Shown here: positions 44,815-56,400 of the stretch, piece by piece | How the letters are laid out: each line of letters opens with the position of its first letter | Position numbering within the stretch: position 1 is the first letter of the stretch | Source of the DNA: Fonsecaea monophora | Taxonomy: Eukaryota > Ascomycota > Eurotiomycetes > Chaetothyriales > Herpotrichiellaceae | Direction: 5' to 3' | Length of the DNA stretch: 64,000 nt | Assembly: GCF_001642475.1 (NCBI RefSeq) | Contig: NW_019173949.1 | Coordinates: forward strand, 124,001-188,000 | The notes under the pieces: model-generated | What the model was told of the DNA's origin: nothing | Seen by the model: only the letters and a program-made list of their open reading frames with translations | The model's database searches: none | Made by a program: the position numbers and the translations under genes

Positions 44815-47800
44815 AGAGCGGGAGATGGCAATAAACAGTCATCGGGTTGTTATACACATGAATGCCCAGTGAGTTGGGTGGATTTTGGAACGGTCTGAAT
44901 TCGAGCGAAGGCGTTGAAGGCGCAGGTAGGCTTTACTATCGGAATTCATTTGCCATAATGTGCTTGAAGCACGGCTGGATAGGTTTGTGAGTTCCCTCCT
45001 CTGTAAATATGCGGGTCCGACACAAGATGTGTTCCAACATGCACTTGACTACACTCGCACTTTGATGAGGATTGCCTTAACATGGGCACAAGTCATTTTG
45101 ACCAAGTTGGGTCTCAAAATGAAATACAAGCCGCGATACCCATAGATGCTCTCGCGCTATGGACTCACCAAGAAAGCTCTGCACCAAAGCTATAAGATCG
45201 GATAAAGATTGGGTTGGCTCAATTCGTCTCTGCATGGGGGCTCGACCCTCATTCCATCCGAAGAGCAGCTCTCATGCCAGCCAAGATGTCTGTGTTGCTT
45301 CTCTCTCCAGGCTTCACGGACCAAACAACAAGGAATGGCGGACATGCAAACACCTAGAAAGTTGTTAAAATGAAATGAAACTGAGGAGTTGCAGGGTTTG
45401 GAGAGCGCCTGGACGTGCTACAATAGAGTATTGTGTTCTGTGTGTCAGCGTCAACTCTCTGATCTAGTCATGTCTGAACGACGGAAGCGGCGTGAACATG
45501 TCAGTGCTCGATCAACAGGTCCCAAGGGCATGCCTGGGAATGGGCGTGTTTCTATCCTCGGTAGGGATGAGAGGAGACAGGAAGTCCAATGCTATTTCCA
45601 GGTTGCTACCCAAGACTATTACTATTTACTTGTGGTAGAGATCTGCGGTCTTCGAAAATGAGGCTCGGATGGCCATGGGCCTCTCAAATCTGGTTTGTCG
45701 CCTCTTATTCGCCAGCCACGGGCTTGACAGAGATCCTGGGGCACAAGTCAGCAGCAGGGAAACCCGATACAGCGGTGTGAGATTGTCGTCTGATTTCGAG
45801 AGCGTCGGACCACGATGCCATGTTACTGCTGTCATGCACGTCAAAGAATCCCCGGGAGGGCAGTCGGGAGACCCAAATGCCTGCAGCGGGATAGAGAGGC
45901 GGGACGGATTTGAAAGCAGTTGGACCACGAAGGGTTCAGAGCCCGCAGCTAGCCACACAACAGCGGAAACGGAGTGCGATCAAGAGCCGCACAGCATACG
46001 TCCTCGTCTCCAAACCGCTGCCAGTCCTGTTGGCAACCTGGCGGGTCTGTCAATGCTCAGGCTCCAGCATCTCGCCCCAGCTCTTGTCGACAGCCCCAGG
46101 GAACAAGCGGTGCTGAACAGAGTAAAGAGTTGGACGATCTGCGAGGTTTTCCTGGGTCACTGTCTCGTATACTGGGTGTCGATTTACACAGGCGTACGCA
46201 GACATTGCTCTGCGCCGCGCCATGCCTGCCCATCAGCAGACTTGGAGCACCCTGACACCGACAGCCACAGCCACAGACAATGTGTTTGTCAACCTGTGGT
46301 TGGTGAACCATTCATTTATTAGCGTTGTGAAACCATACCATGTCCAATCACCACCAGACCGTCGAACTGTCAACGGACGATCCATCCCGCCGATCTTGGA
46401 GGTGGATGTGACTGACAGGCGACCAGTCAGGTCGCTTGCAATATCCCAGTGTCATGTTGGGGATGCTTTGTTGTTTCGCAGACGTGCTCAATCGCACGGC
46501 TGTCAACAACACAGATGATCCAATCAAATATGGAATTCGGTGTGGGTTAGAGCCCGAAATCAACCTGAACACCGACCTGAAAAGGATCTGGTGCTTCCGA
46601 GCTGGAGTAATTGGACAACTTTGGAGGATCACCGTGAATGGGTCCGTCTTACTTGGGGCCAGATGCACTTGTTTAACCAGAGCCAGATCGAAGCGACCTT
46701 CTGGCAGGGCTGCCTGAGCTACCCTTGCGCGTAGAGGGACACACGTTGACTTGCTTGTGCGAGTACTGTAACAAACCCAACAGCGCCAAAGAAAATGGGC
46801 CTTTCCAAGCTCGTCAAATACTCCACTCTTTTGATGGTCATGATGCTCTCCGAGTACAAGGCAGAGTTGAGCGGGCACATCAGACACCCGGCCACTCTAG
46901 GTGCGCAAAGTGTGCGTCATGTTCGTTGCATTGAAAGAGTCCAGAACACGCTCCCCCTTGTGTGTGTTTGACGTTTGAAAATCACCAGGTCTTGGGCGAG
47001 GAGCGGCAGATTCCGGAATATTTTAGCCATTGGCCATATTGTGATCTGGTTCTGCTGATGGGCAGTGGCCGACCCCTCGCTTGGAGGCGAGTCTCTGGGG
47101 GCCCAATTACTGAACAATGCCCGTGGTCGATATGCACAGCTCCTGCGCAACCGTTGAGAATAGCTGCACATCACTGTGACTAACAAGTCATCACAGCCAC
47201 TAGCCGCCCAATCAAAACTTGATCGTTGGAGCAAAGGAGTCGCTGTTCACATGCCCAACATTGCTCCTTTCCCCTGGTTGAGAAGCAGTGCATCAGCAAG
47301 ATCAGCTGTACAACCATCGGTTGCATGTCGCAACCGCGAAAAGGAGGAATGAAGGCGATTCTACTTGGTACACCCAATAGTGCAGGGTCTGGACAGGACG
47401 AGTAGTGGCTGGCGCTAAGACATGCAGGAGATCGTTGATCTGCGCAATAGGTGCTTCAGGTCGATCAGCTGCGAGGTGTCTAACAATCCCTCAACTTGAA
47501 GCCCGAGTGCTCACATTCTCACCGGTGGATTGGCAATGATTGTGTAAATGCCGAACTGGTTATTGTGTTCCTGACGGGGGAGCTCAAAATGGATAATCCC
47601 AAGCAGAGCCTGGGAAGTGGTGGGAGAGTGAATACCTTTGCTAAAATCCCTTGCAATCGGATCGCGATTACTCGATTACTCGTGGGACGGCTGGTGACGG
47701 GTTGGACTTCGTCTGCCACGTGTTAGTGGCGTCCTGCCAGTGGTAACAATGCAAGCGATATCCACCTTTATTATTGACATCTGTTTAGGACATCGCACAA

Positions 47801-50800
47801 CAGGGGCGTGCATTCAAGTGGACAGAATCAGTGAGAATGGGAGAAGGAGTCCCGAGAACACCACCAGATTGAGTTCTTGGTGGACTTTGAACCGTGTCAA
47901 GTGGATATCTGGAGGCGTCCGACCGACCTGGCAACCTGGATGGGTTTGCTGGATAAGCAATAGTCAGGGAGCAATACGAGGACGCAATTGCGGCCGTCGT
48001 AGCATCCAGTTAGCTACACCTCCGACTGGCCCCTGGAGAGCGATGCACATCCGCCGGGGCCCGTAGTTTTTGATGAGACTCTGGGTGACAGGTGGGCATC
48101 GTGGATAATGTACCATACGAGCAGGAGTCCTTCCCCATAGCCAACGTCTGATTGGGCTTGATCCCAAAGTTCTATCCAGGAAAGCAGGGTCGCTGAGGGA
48201 TATTCGGAAGACGTCAAAGCAGGCTACAGAGTCGAGGGAAAGCCATGATTTCGGAGCGTGGTACTCGCTCCACTCCACATCGACGCCATGTCATTTACCC
48301 AGCTGGTTGTTGAACTCAAAATATCCTGTTCAGGGAATGGTCGCACTGCATCTGGGAGAAAAAACCACGGGCAGCATCACATGCTCGATCCGGGAGAGTG
48401 GAATCTTGAGCCGTATATTCTTGACATCTTGCCAAAAAGATGCGCCTTTCCAGCTCCGCCGCAAACTTGGATACTGGAGCCGTGATAGGTCGATGCCCGA
48501 AACTCTGGCAGGTCAAGCTTGATGCAAGCCAGCCACATGGTTTCGAAAGCGCCGCCCTGATTTGCCCCCCCGCAGGTCGGAGAAGGCATCGGTTCCCATT
48601 ATTGTTCGAAGCTCACCGCTTTCTATCAGGAAAACCACGGCGGGAAGGGTGTCCCGAAAGGCTTCTGCTCCAAAGCAGCAGTTGACGCTGCAGATCGGTC
48701 TCTATGTACGTACTCGAACGACGAATAACAACATCCGAGTAAGGAGGCAGACTCGCGAATGCCTAATAATAGGCAGCATTATTTTGGTCGAAAGAACTAT
48801 GTAGATAACCGAGAGTGCGACGGAGGAAGAATTGGAATCGGATGTAGTATGGTGAAAACTTAACTGCTTGTACGGAGACGCTTGCCTGTTCGCTTCTTGC
48901 TGGGTGGTGGACAGTATGGCAAGAAGGAAAAAAGAAAGTTCCATCGAAAGGTCGACTCCGGCGCTGCCACGAATCAATAGTGGCAAGCCGATACGATGAT
49001 GATATACATTAATGACGCCTGGGGGTAAGGGATCAGAAGGTTCTGATACGTCGACTTGGATCGATCTGAAAGGGATGACCGCAAAGTCTAACGCCCAAGA
49101 ACCACCAGTGGGTGACCAGGGTTGTCCGATTTGATTCGATAAGCTCTCAGATTCCACGTGTACTTGTACATCCAAGATGGTGAACGTTGGCTCTGACTTG
49201 GCTTCGAATTGGCTCGGAGTCCATTTCCAACCGCTTGGCCAAACAACTTCCTGGCCTCACTGCTCTGTTTGTCAGGTGTCATTATAGCCCAGACATCACT
49301 AGCTTTTGATTCAAAGTCTTAATCGCGCAAAGGTCATAATTCATTGGTGAAAGGAGGATCGTAGAGAACACGTCAGTGCTGGAACTTTCGGCGGGTGTAT
49401 TGGGTGCGACTGCATCTCACGTCCAAATCGAGAACGGGGCTTGGCGAGCGGTATCGCTTCTGCTATGTACCTCGTATCTCGCGGTGAGACCAAATGCTGG
49501 AGGCGCCGTTGGTCGGCGTTAAAGCAGAGCTCAAAAGAAATCGAATGGCTATGCTGACACTGAGCGTGAGAGTTGCTCACAAAACCATTTCGCTCTGGCG
49601 TCTCTGGCGCCTTCGCTTAGCTGGAGATCAGGGTGGGTGGAGTTGGTGTTGCTGCGAGTCTGAGGGAGCGCGAGGGTTAGGGAGGGGGGAATCGAGCATC
49701 GAAGCGATGAACAAGGGCCTGGCGAGTAGTAGGCGAGACAAGTTGGGAATGGTAGAAAGCGGCAAATTGGCCTCAGAGATCCAAATCCAAAGTTCAGTTG
49801 TGTGCGGGTGGGTGGACGAGTGGGTGAGTGGGTGAGTGGGCGAGGGAGTGGGTGAACCACGACAATGCAGGCTTGACAAGACTTCTCCAAATTGAATTTC
49901 TGACTGTTGTTACACAGTATGACAAGTAATGGGTGATCAACTGAACAGTCCCTAAGGAACCGGGCGGACACTGACCCGGAGACTTTGAAGCACGGCCATT
50001 TGTGAGTGAGCGGTAATGCATCTCCACCACTCCACCAAAAACCCAAGTGCTCGAGCAGTGCAAGTTGCGGCGGTGGCAGTCGGCAAGTCTCAAAAAACCC
50101 TCAATACGAGGCACCAAGTCTCGAGATTCCAGGCTGGGGGATGCGACGGAAAAGTGAGGGAAAGTATGTTAGATACGGAGCAGGTAGGGGAAAGACAGCC
50201 CTGCCCACAGGGTGTGGTCAGACTTGCGGAAGCGAGTAAAGCAGATCTCTGGGGGGCTCACCAAAAAACCTACCTACCTAGGTACATCGGTACCCAAGTT
50301 TACTGCAGGGTGCACAGGAACCGATCTGATACCTTAGATCACCCATACTCGTACGTGGTAGGAAGCTGGGTATGAACTTCTGGGTAAAGTAACTGACGCT
50401 TGTTGACGCCCCCTCGTTGGTAATTACTCAGGTAGGTAGGTACGAGTAGGTGGTGGCCAAGCAAGCAAGCAAAGCAAACAATCGCTGGGGGGTCGAGAGG
50501 ATGATGAGGGTCACTTTGGGCGGCTGGTGGGTGGTTGCTGTTCCTCCAATGCCCTAAAACAGTTGCACCATCATTCTCCCAGGGCCCCTGCTTTTCTCCC
50601 AGTGTCTTCCGCCCCCCCCTCCTGGTGGTGATGGGTGAGCCCTTTGGCCCTAAAAACCCATTCCTTAGCCAGCCTTCAACTCTCCTCCCCCCCGCTTTTT
50701 CTTTGGCTCTTGGTGCAATTCAACCAACTCCATCCACTTCCCAGCTCCGACCCTTCCCCCCTTCATCCCAGTCACAAGCATCGTAGGCCGAGACCATCGC

Positions 50801-51860
50801 GCGGTGCATCGTTCCATGATCATCGTCCAGACAAGGCTCGCCCCTGTAAGCAGTCTATCGGTCTATCGCAGAGACGAAAAAGCCACCGTCCTTCCATCCT
50901 TTCCCCCTGGTCTGGGTAGCTCGCTCAGGTCCAAAGCAGGTCAGACTTTACCTAAAACGCCATCTGCCTGGAAGGGCGTCACCAAGCGTCCATCCACTTA
51001 CGACGTATTTTTGATTCCCTGGCGCACCTCGCAAGCCACAAGCCCCCCCAGGGTGCTAACTGGCTGACTTTGGCTGTGCTGGGTCAGACTTCCAGAGAGA
51101 ACAATTGACAGGGGTCCCAAACCTCTCCTTGACTCGGCCTGTGACTCGCCAAGGGCACAAAGCCCACTTTTTGCTTTTGCACACTGCACTTGGACATCCG
51201 GATTCAAGGTTCCCACCTGTCCTCCGGCCCATGCTTAGCGCGATCTCTCGATCTTTCTCCGCCCATCTCGCTCTCTAAGACTTGCTCATCTTCATCCTCT
51301 CATCCATCGAACCAACCTTCGACCCCGAAACCCGTCAAAATCCCCTCCATTGCCACCAACGACCCTAACACCCATCTACACATGCGCCCTCTCCTCCTCT
51401 AAAGTCCTTTTGTTGCATGTCCTGTTCTTGCACATCTTGTAATCCGACATCCTCTTCGACGCTTCGTTTCGACAGGCAAAGTAACTCGAGTACGTCCTCA
51501 TCACTCGATAGCGATCACAGGGAGACTGCGCACTCCCGACCACCTTTATCCCACCACATCAAGGAGCGGGTTCCTTCCTTTGGGTCGCCTCAGGTACTGG
51601 TCTGTGTTCTCAACAAGGCAAATATCAGGAGTGTAGGCCACGACGGCTTCTTGCACTGTCTATACCCATCTTGTCGGTGCAACAACAACAGCGCTGGGCC
51701 CAGGCTTTGCGTCACCTTGGGGCGGGCGGACTTGCAACGTCGGGCGGAAAGATACATTGGCAGCAAAACAGCGGTCCGGCCTCATGATCCATCGTGCTGC
51801 CTTCAAACAATAGAACAATAATCGCCGCTGGAAGGAGATTGTATATTGAACATCGCTACG
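44815..51860. other. Gene-free stretch upstream of nsdD-type gene, 7 kb
   Basis: No frame here has recognisable motifs or a convincing splice extension. The longest is a 179-codon minus frame at 46348-46887, with no family resemblance. It contains a G-rich tandem tract at 49806-49854. The last ~1.5 kb, from about 50,400, is pyrimidine-rich and probably includes the transcript leader. A 134-codon plus frame at 51417-51821 ends 40 bp before the nsdD start and may be an upstream ORF. Transposon remnants cannot be excluded without a search. Confidence 0.45.
49806..49854 (+). repeat. G-rich GGGTGAGT repeat, quadruplex-prone
   Basis: Seven or so GGG or GG runs spaced by one to four bases (units like gagtgggt). 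The plus strand could form a G-quadruplex. Confidence 0.6.
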
Positions 51861-53433
51861 ATGGCAACAATAGAAACCGCTCCTCGCCCGAGGTAATGTC
51901 TTACCCTTGTACTGACTTACTTGAGTGCTGATGGCTGTATCAGAGACACGTTGCCATCTATAAGTCATCTCGAACTCGACACCGTCAGAAACGACAGGAA
52001 CGACCTCTCGAGGTATTCCATTGGCAATGGTCTGAGCATCAGCACGGCACCCTTGGCCAGTCCCACAGCCTCCATGTACTCGGCCCCGCCTCAACCATAC
52101 TCATGTGCACCGTCGACATCAGGCTCGACTGCGGGCGTGTCGGGATACATCTCTCCTCCCGAATCGACTACTCGACGCTCCACAAGAGACGAGAAGGAGT
52201 CGCCTGATCTTCGCAAGTCCCTCCCTTCTATCCACGAAGCTCTGGGAGACAAGTCGTTGCCCTTTTCAGGCTCGTCCCAGCATCAATCTTTGCCCACGCC
52301 TTCTGCCACTGTTGGTCCGTCGTTCTCAGATGGCCCCAAGGGCCCCATCAACCCCTTCTCCCAACCAGCACCTTCTGTGCCCGTCCTGCGAGACGTGTTT
52401 TCAACGTCTCAAATGACCTCATCGACCCCGACGGAATCGCAGGCCCCAAAGCCTCCTTTTCCACCGCCATCTGTCCCTGCCCCTGATCCTCGTCAATCAG
52501 TCTCTCAGACTTTTGGGTATCCGGGTTCTCCAAGTTCTCAGCAACAGTCAAACTTTCGTTCAACAGCTCTGGCTAATACCACATTCACGAACCATGATGA
52601 GACTGCCCCCTCTAGATCTCCTCAAACTTATGAGCCAACTAGGCAGCCACAGCCGTTTGCCCCGTTCAATAATCCTGCTTCCGCGAATGCATCTACCTCT
52701 ATAAATGATGTCTACCAGTTCACCGCGGGCTCGAAACCTGCAAACGAGGTTCCATTCAACGAGGCCGTCAAACGGCACTTGGAAGTGTTTGACGTTGAGT
52801 TAGGGCTCAATGAGGTTTGTTTCCCCCATTCTCTATAAGTGATGTGGCACTGACGGTGTCTTTAGATCAGCGAATCCTGCCTGCGTATCCTCGAATTTTG
52901 CCGCACTTGGGGGTCACGTATTCACCAGGGAAGCCGATCGTCCTATGTACAGGAACCTATGCCCTCGATAGGGGAAGCAGACGAGGTCCTCCGTTTTTCC
53001 CATCGTTCTTTCGAACTTCTCAGCTACGTGCGAGAAGTGGCAGTTGCTCAAGAGAATGCCAAAGCGGAACAGCAAGCCCGACTTGTTCGAGGCATCCAGC
53101 CTGAAGAAGAGTATCAACCAACGGCAGACGAATACAAAGGTGGGGGTTATACAGGAGGCGATGCAAAGAAACGACGCGGAGTCAGTGTCCCTGTGGTTAA
53201 TTATGTTGCTCTAGCTAACGTGGTCACAGAAAGCCGCGCCGCCAGGCCGATGTCACAGTTGCAACCGTGCCGAAACCCCCGAATGGCGAAGAGGTCCGGA
53301 CGGGGCACGCACGTTGTGTAATGCATGTGGCCTTCACTACGCCAAGTTGACACGAAAGTTGGGTGTCAACAAAGCGGCAGCTATGACCGGGGCGAATCTC
53401 CGGCCCAAAAACGCCGATTCCACGAGGCCGTAA
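51861..53433 (+). CDS. nsdD: NsdD-type GATA zinc-finger transcription factor
   Basis: Nuclear GATA-binding regulator. In Aspergillus NsdD promotes sexual development and represses conidiation. Exons 51861-51892, 51944-52814, 52866-53180 and 53230-53433 give 473 residues; introns are 51893-51943, 52815-52865 and 53181-53229. The single C-terminal finger is CHSC-N18-CNAC: Cys414, Cys417, Cys436 and Cys439, with the diagnostic AETPEWRRGPDGARTLCNAC core and the basic tail HYAKLTRKLGVNKAAAM. Upstream, LEVFDVELGLNEISESCLRI matches the conserved segment that precedes the finger in NsdD proteins. The first 250 residues are Ser/Pro/Thr-rich. Splicing of the last intron joins KKRRG to KAAPPGRCHSC, a natural nuclear-localisation plus finger junction. 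It is isolated by about 7 kb of gene-free DNA on each side. Confidence 0.92.
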
Positions 53434-56400
53434 CGGAGTACCTACTTCTAACATGGAGGTTGGGGTTCTGGGGCAAGAAGAATGGATGAAGGCGACGAAT
53501 CTACTTGTTGACACATGTGCAAAATCTCTTTTAGGAGACACGTTTACGACTATGTGGTCGATTGCTCGGGCACTTTTACGACGAAACCTTTTATGGAGTT
53601 TAAGCGGCGTCTTTTGGTTTGATTTCGACGACGCTGACCGGTACACAACATTGGAGTCACCAATGGAAATGATGTGTTTTTTGCTCAACGGACTGTACAG
53701 ATGAAGCTTGGAGTCGTGGAACGACCAAAAAATCACTCTTGGAGGGAAAAAGACGGCGTCACTGTGTACAGTCTTTGTGCCTTATTAGAGGCATCACGGG
53801 GAGCATGGGCGAAAGCGTCGTCCAGGGGGTGGGGGGAGGCCATTGTGGGCTTGTTCTCTGATACCCCGATCAAAGCCTTATTAGAGGCATGCGGAGCATT
53901 TTGGCTCCTGAAAATATGTTTTATGATATTGTTATTGCTTAGTTACAGGGTGGCATACCGATGGAACAGGTTGCTAGGCGGGTGGATGGGTGAATGGATG
54001 GGCGATGGATCAGCATAGTTGTTAGGGGGTTGGGCTGAGGGGTATCGCCTTGTGTGTTTGTCTTTGAGGTTTGACTTGACCCTCCCGGCAAATGAACAAC
54101 ATACAGACGGGTGAGAGAACGAGCTGATCCTCAAGCAGGTGCATGGTTCCCCTCGGTCAGCCTCTATTCAACCATGTCTCGTGCTGGCGGCAGCGGCTGT
54201 CGGGGAGTTTTCTCAGGGAACCATCGTCATCACAGTATGGAGTACTCATGCAAGGTTGCAACTACAAGAAAAGCAAACACAGACTATTCACAATACTATC
54301 GCAGCGGCCACAAGCCTGAGCTTGGAGGCTCGTTGGATTTATCGCATTTTGTTTCCCTCGCATTGTTTCCAGGTTGTTAAGGCTGCATTTCCTTGAAGGA
54401 CATCTCTACTAAGAACGGTTGGCATATGCTCGTTGGCTCAGCAGACAGCAGGCCATTCTGCAGCCTGCGAGACAGTGGACATAGGCTATCTGAGTGGACT
54501 TGGATCGAGGCGGCCACGCAGCCCCCGAATCCTACCGGACAAGAGGTCCCTGAGACGGTTCTGATGCTGTCAACCATTCACGTGCTTGATACTGGGTGTG
54601 TGTACGAGGATTTGTTGCCTGCCGGAATTTTCCAAGCGACCAGGAGGCCAGACGCCACTAGGACAACTGCCAGATCACTGGATCGAGATCTACCACTAAG
54701 TCGGCCGGACGTTTCTGGCTGGTACCGAACCCATCTCCCTCTCAGACCTGGGTTTGGGAGAACGACCACAGAGACTCCTCGTTCGTTTCAGAGCCAAGGA
54801 GCGATTCTCTCACATGGAGAGGGAAGGGAAACGCGCAAAGGTTTGAGCCAGAGAAACTCGAGTCAGCACCGCCCTGCCCAAAGGTCACACCACCTGATGG
54901 GGCTGTCAAACCAATAAAAGGTGCAATACAGTCAAAAGTTCACAGACCAGCGCAAGCCAACAAGCCACCCGGGACACAGACTCCGGAGAAATCTGGTCTG
55001 GTCACTGAGCTAGCCTCCCAAGCTGGCTGGCGAGGGAGACAAGGAATGCCGACTAAGATACTCGAAAATGCAGCCCGGACAGTTTTCAAGCTGCGAGTCA
55101 CCGTTTTGGGCGATTCCTCCTCTCACGCCGCTCAACATCGATTTTCCACTTACCCTGTCCGGGGGCCTTGTTTCTTGGGGGGCCTGGCCTGTCTGAGCAC
55201 CTTACTAGTATCCAGGTTTTTGGGGAAGTCATGACAGAATTTCCCGGTCATGATCGGCATATGCTTTGGGCTGGTCGCATGGTGCTTGTCTACAAGTATA
55301 GCGACCCAAAGACCGTCCCAGGCCCCTAGGCCCAAGGGTAATGGACCTCCCATGCCTAACAAGTACATCGCCAACCCAGGATCGGCGCTTGCTTTCGCCC
55401 CGCCTGTCCTGTTTCTGATCTGCGAGCCCATCTTTCCCCCTGGACATGATCCATGCTATCGGCCAGCGTTTCAGTTGGTTGGCCCGAACGCCCGACACAC
55501 AAAATGGGTTACCAAGGAAGCTTTGGACGACGGAACACCTCGGGACTGAGTAATTGACAATGCCATGCGCCATGGTCGCTGATAGAGTGGCTGCGCTGGC
55601 GTTTCCATTCTGTGCACACATGCCTTGCATTGGTTTTAGTACCAGGGATAGCATCGAAAGAAGCGTTTCAGAAAGAAACGGACCCCCAGCCAAGGGGAAC
55701 ACAACAGATGTTGCGCCACTTCGACATAGACCATGACTTATCACTATGTACGAGGTACTTTGGTGTACCTCGTACAAGTAGTTGAGCGCAACCGCCACCA
55801 GACGCCGTACATTGACGAGAGCTGCTTCCAAATGGACAGTACTAGACAACTCGAATATCTTCACCATTGCTCTCTTCTATCGACACACCATCTCTCTACT
55901 TAGTACTCGATTCGCCAGGTGGTGATCTTCTTGAGCGATGACCACAGTCAGAAAGGCGAGATCTCCCGGAGTAGTCCGCTCCATCTGTATCTGACCCGGC
56001 AAGATCCCAGATCCGTCCCATCCAGGGATACACTACCTGGAGAAGAAAGTCCCAAATGTCACGAATAGGTGTGACCCAGTAGTCGATCACGATGCCCAAC
56101 GTCTAACTAAGTCCGAGGATGCCGAGTCGAGGCCGAAGCTCCCGAATTTGTAAAAGTATTTTGAACCATGACTGCAGTATCCCCCTCTCTTGCTCCTTTG
56201 CTTTGTCGCCGATCCTTTGCATCATTGAGGTGCCACGTCCATCGTTTCGTGCTCCATATCTACTCCGCTGGAGGAGTGAGAGTCGAAAGGCAAAGGGTGA
56301 AGGGCGTCTTAAGGGCGTCGATGGAAGCACGAGGACCTCGCACGAGTTGTGTGGTGGTTGGTTGGATGGGTGGTGGCTCCCAGCCTCCTTCGTCCGTTTT

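Noticed and set aside
46348..46887. 179-codon minus frame, with a protein-like plus frame (46540-46734) opposite it
   Set aside because: Neither reading resembles a family; the two overlap on opposite strands and neither extends by splicing.
55229..55867. 212-codon minus frame in the nsdD downstream desert
   Set aside because: No motif, no domain-like block and it runs across the hairpin at 55747; likely chance.
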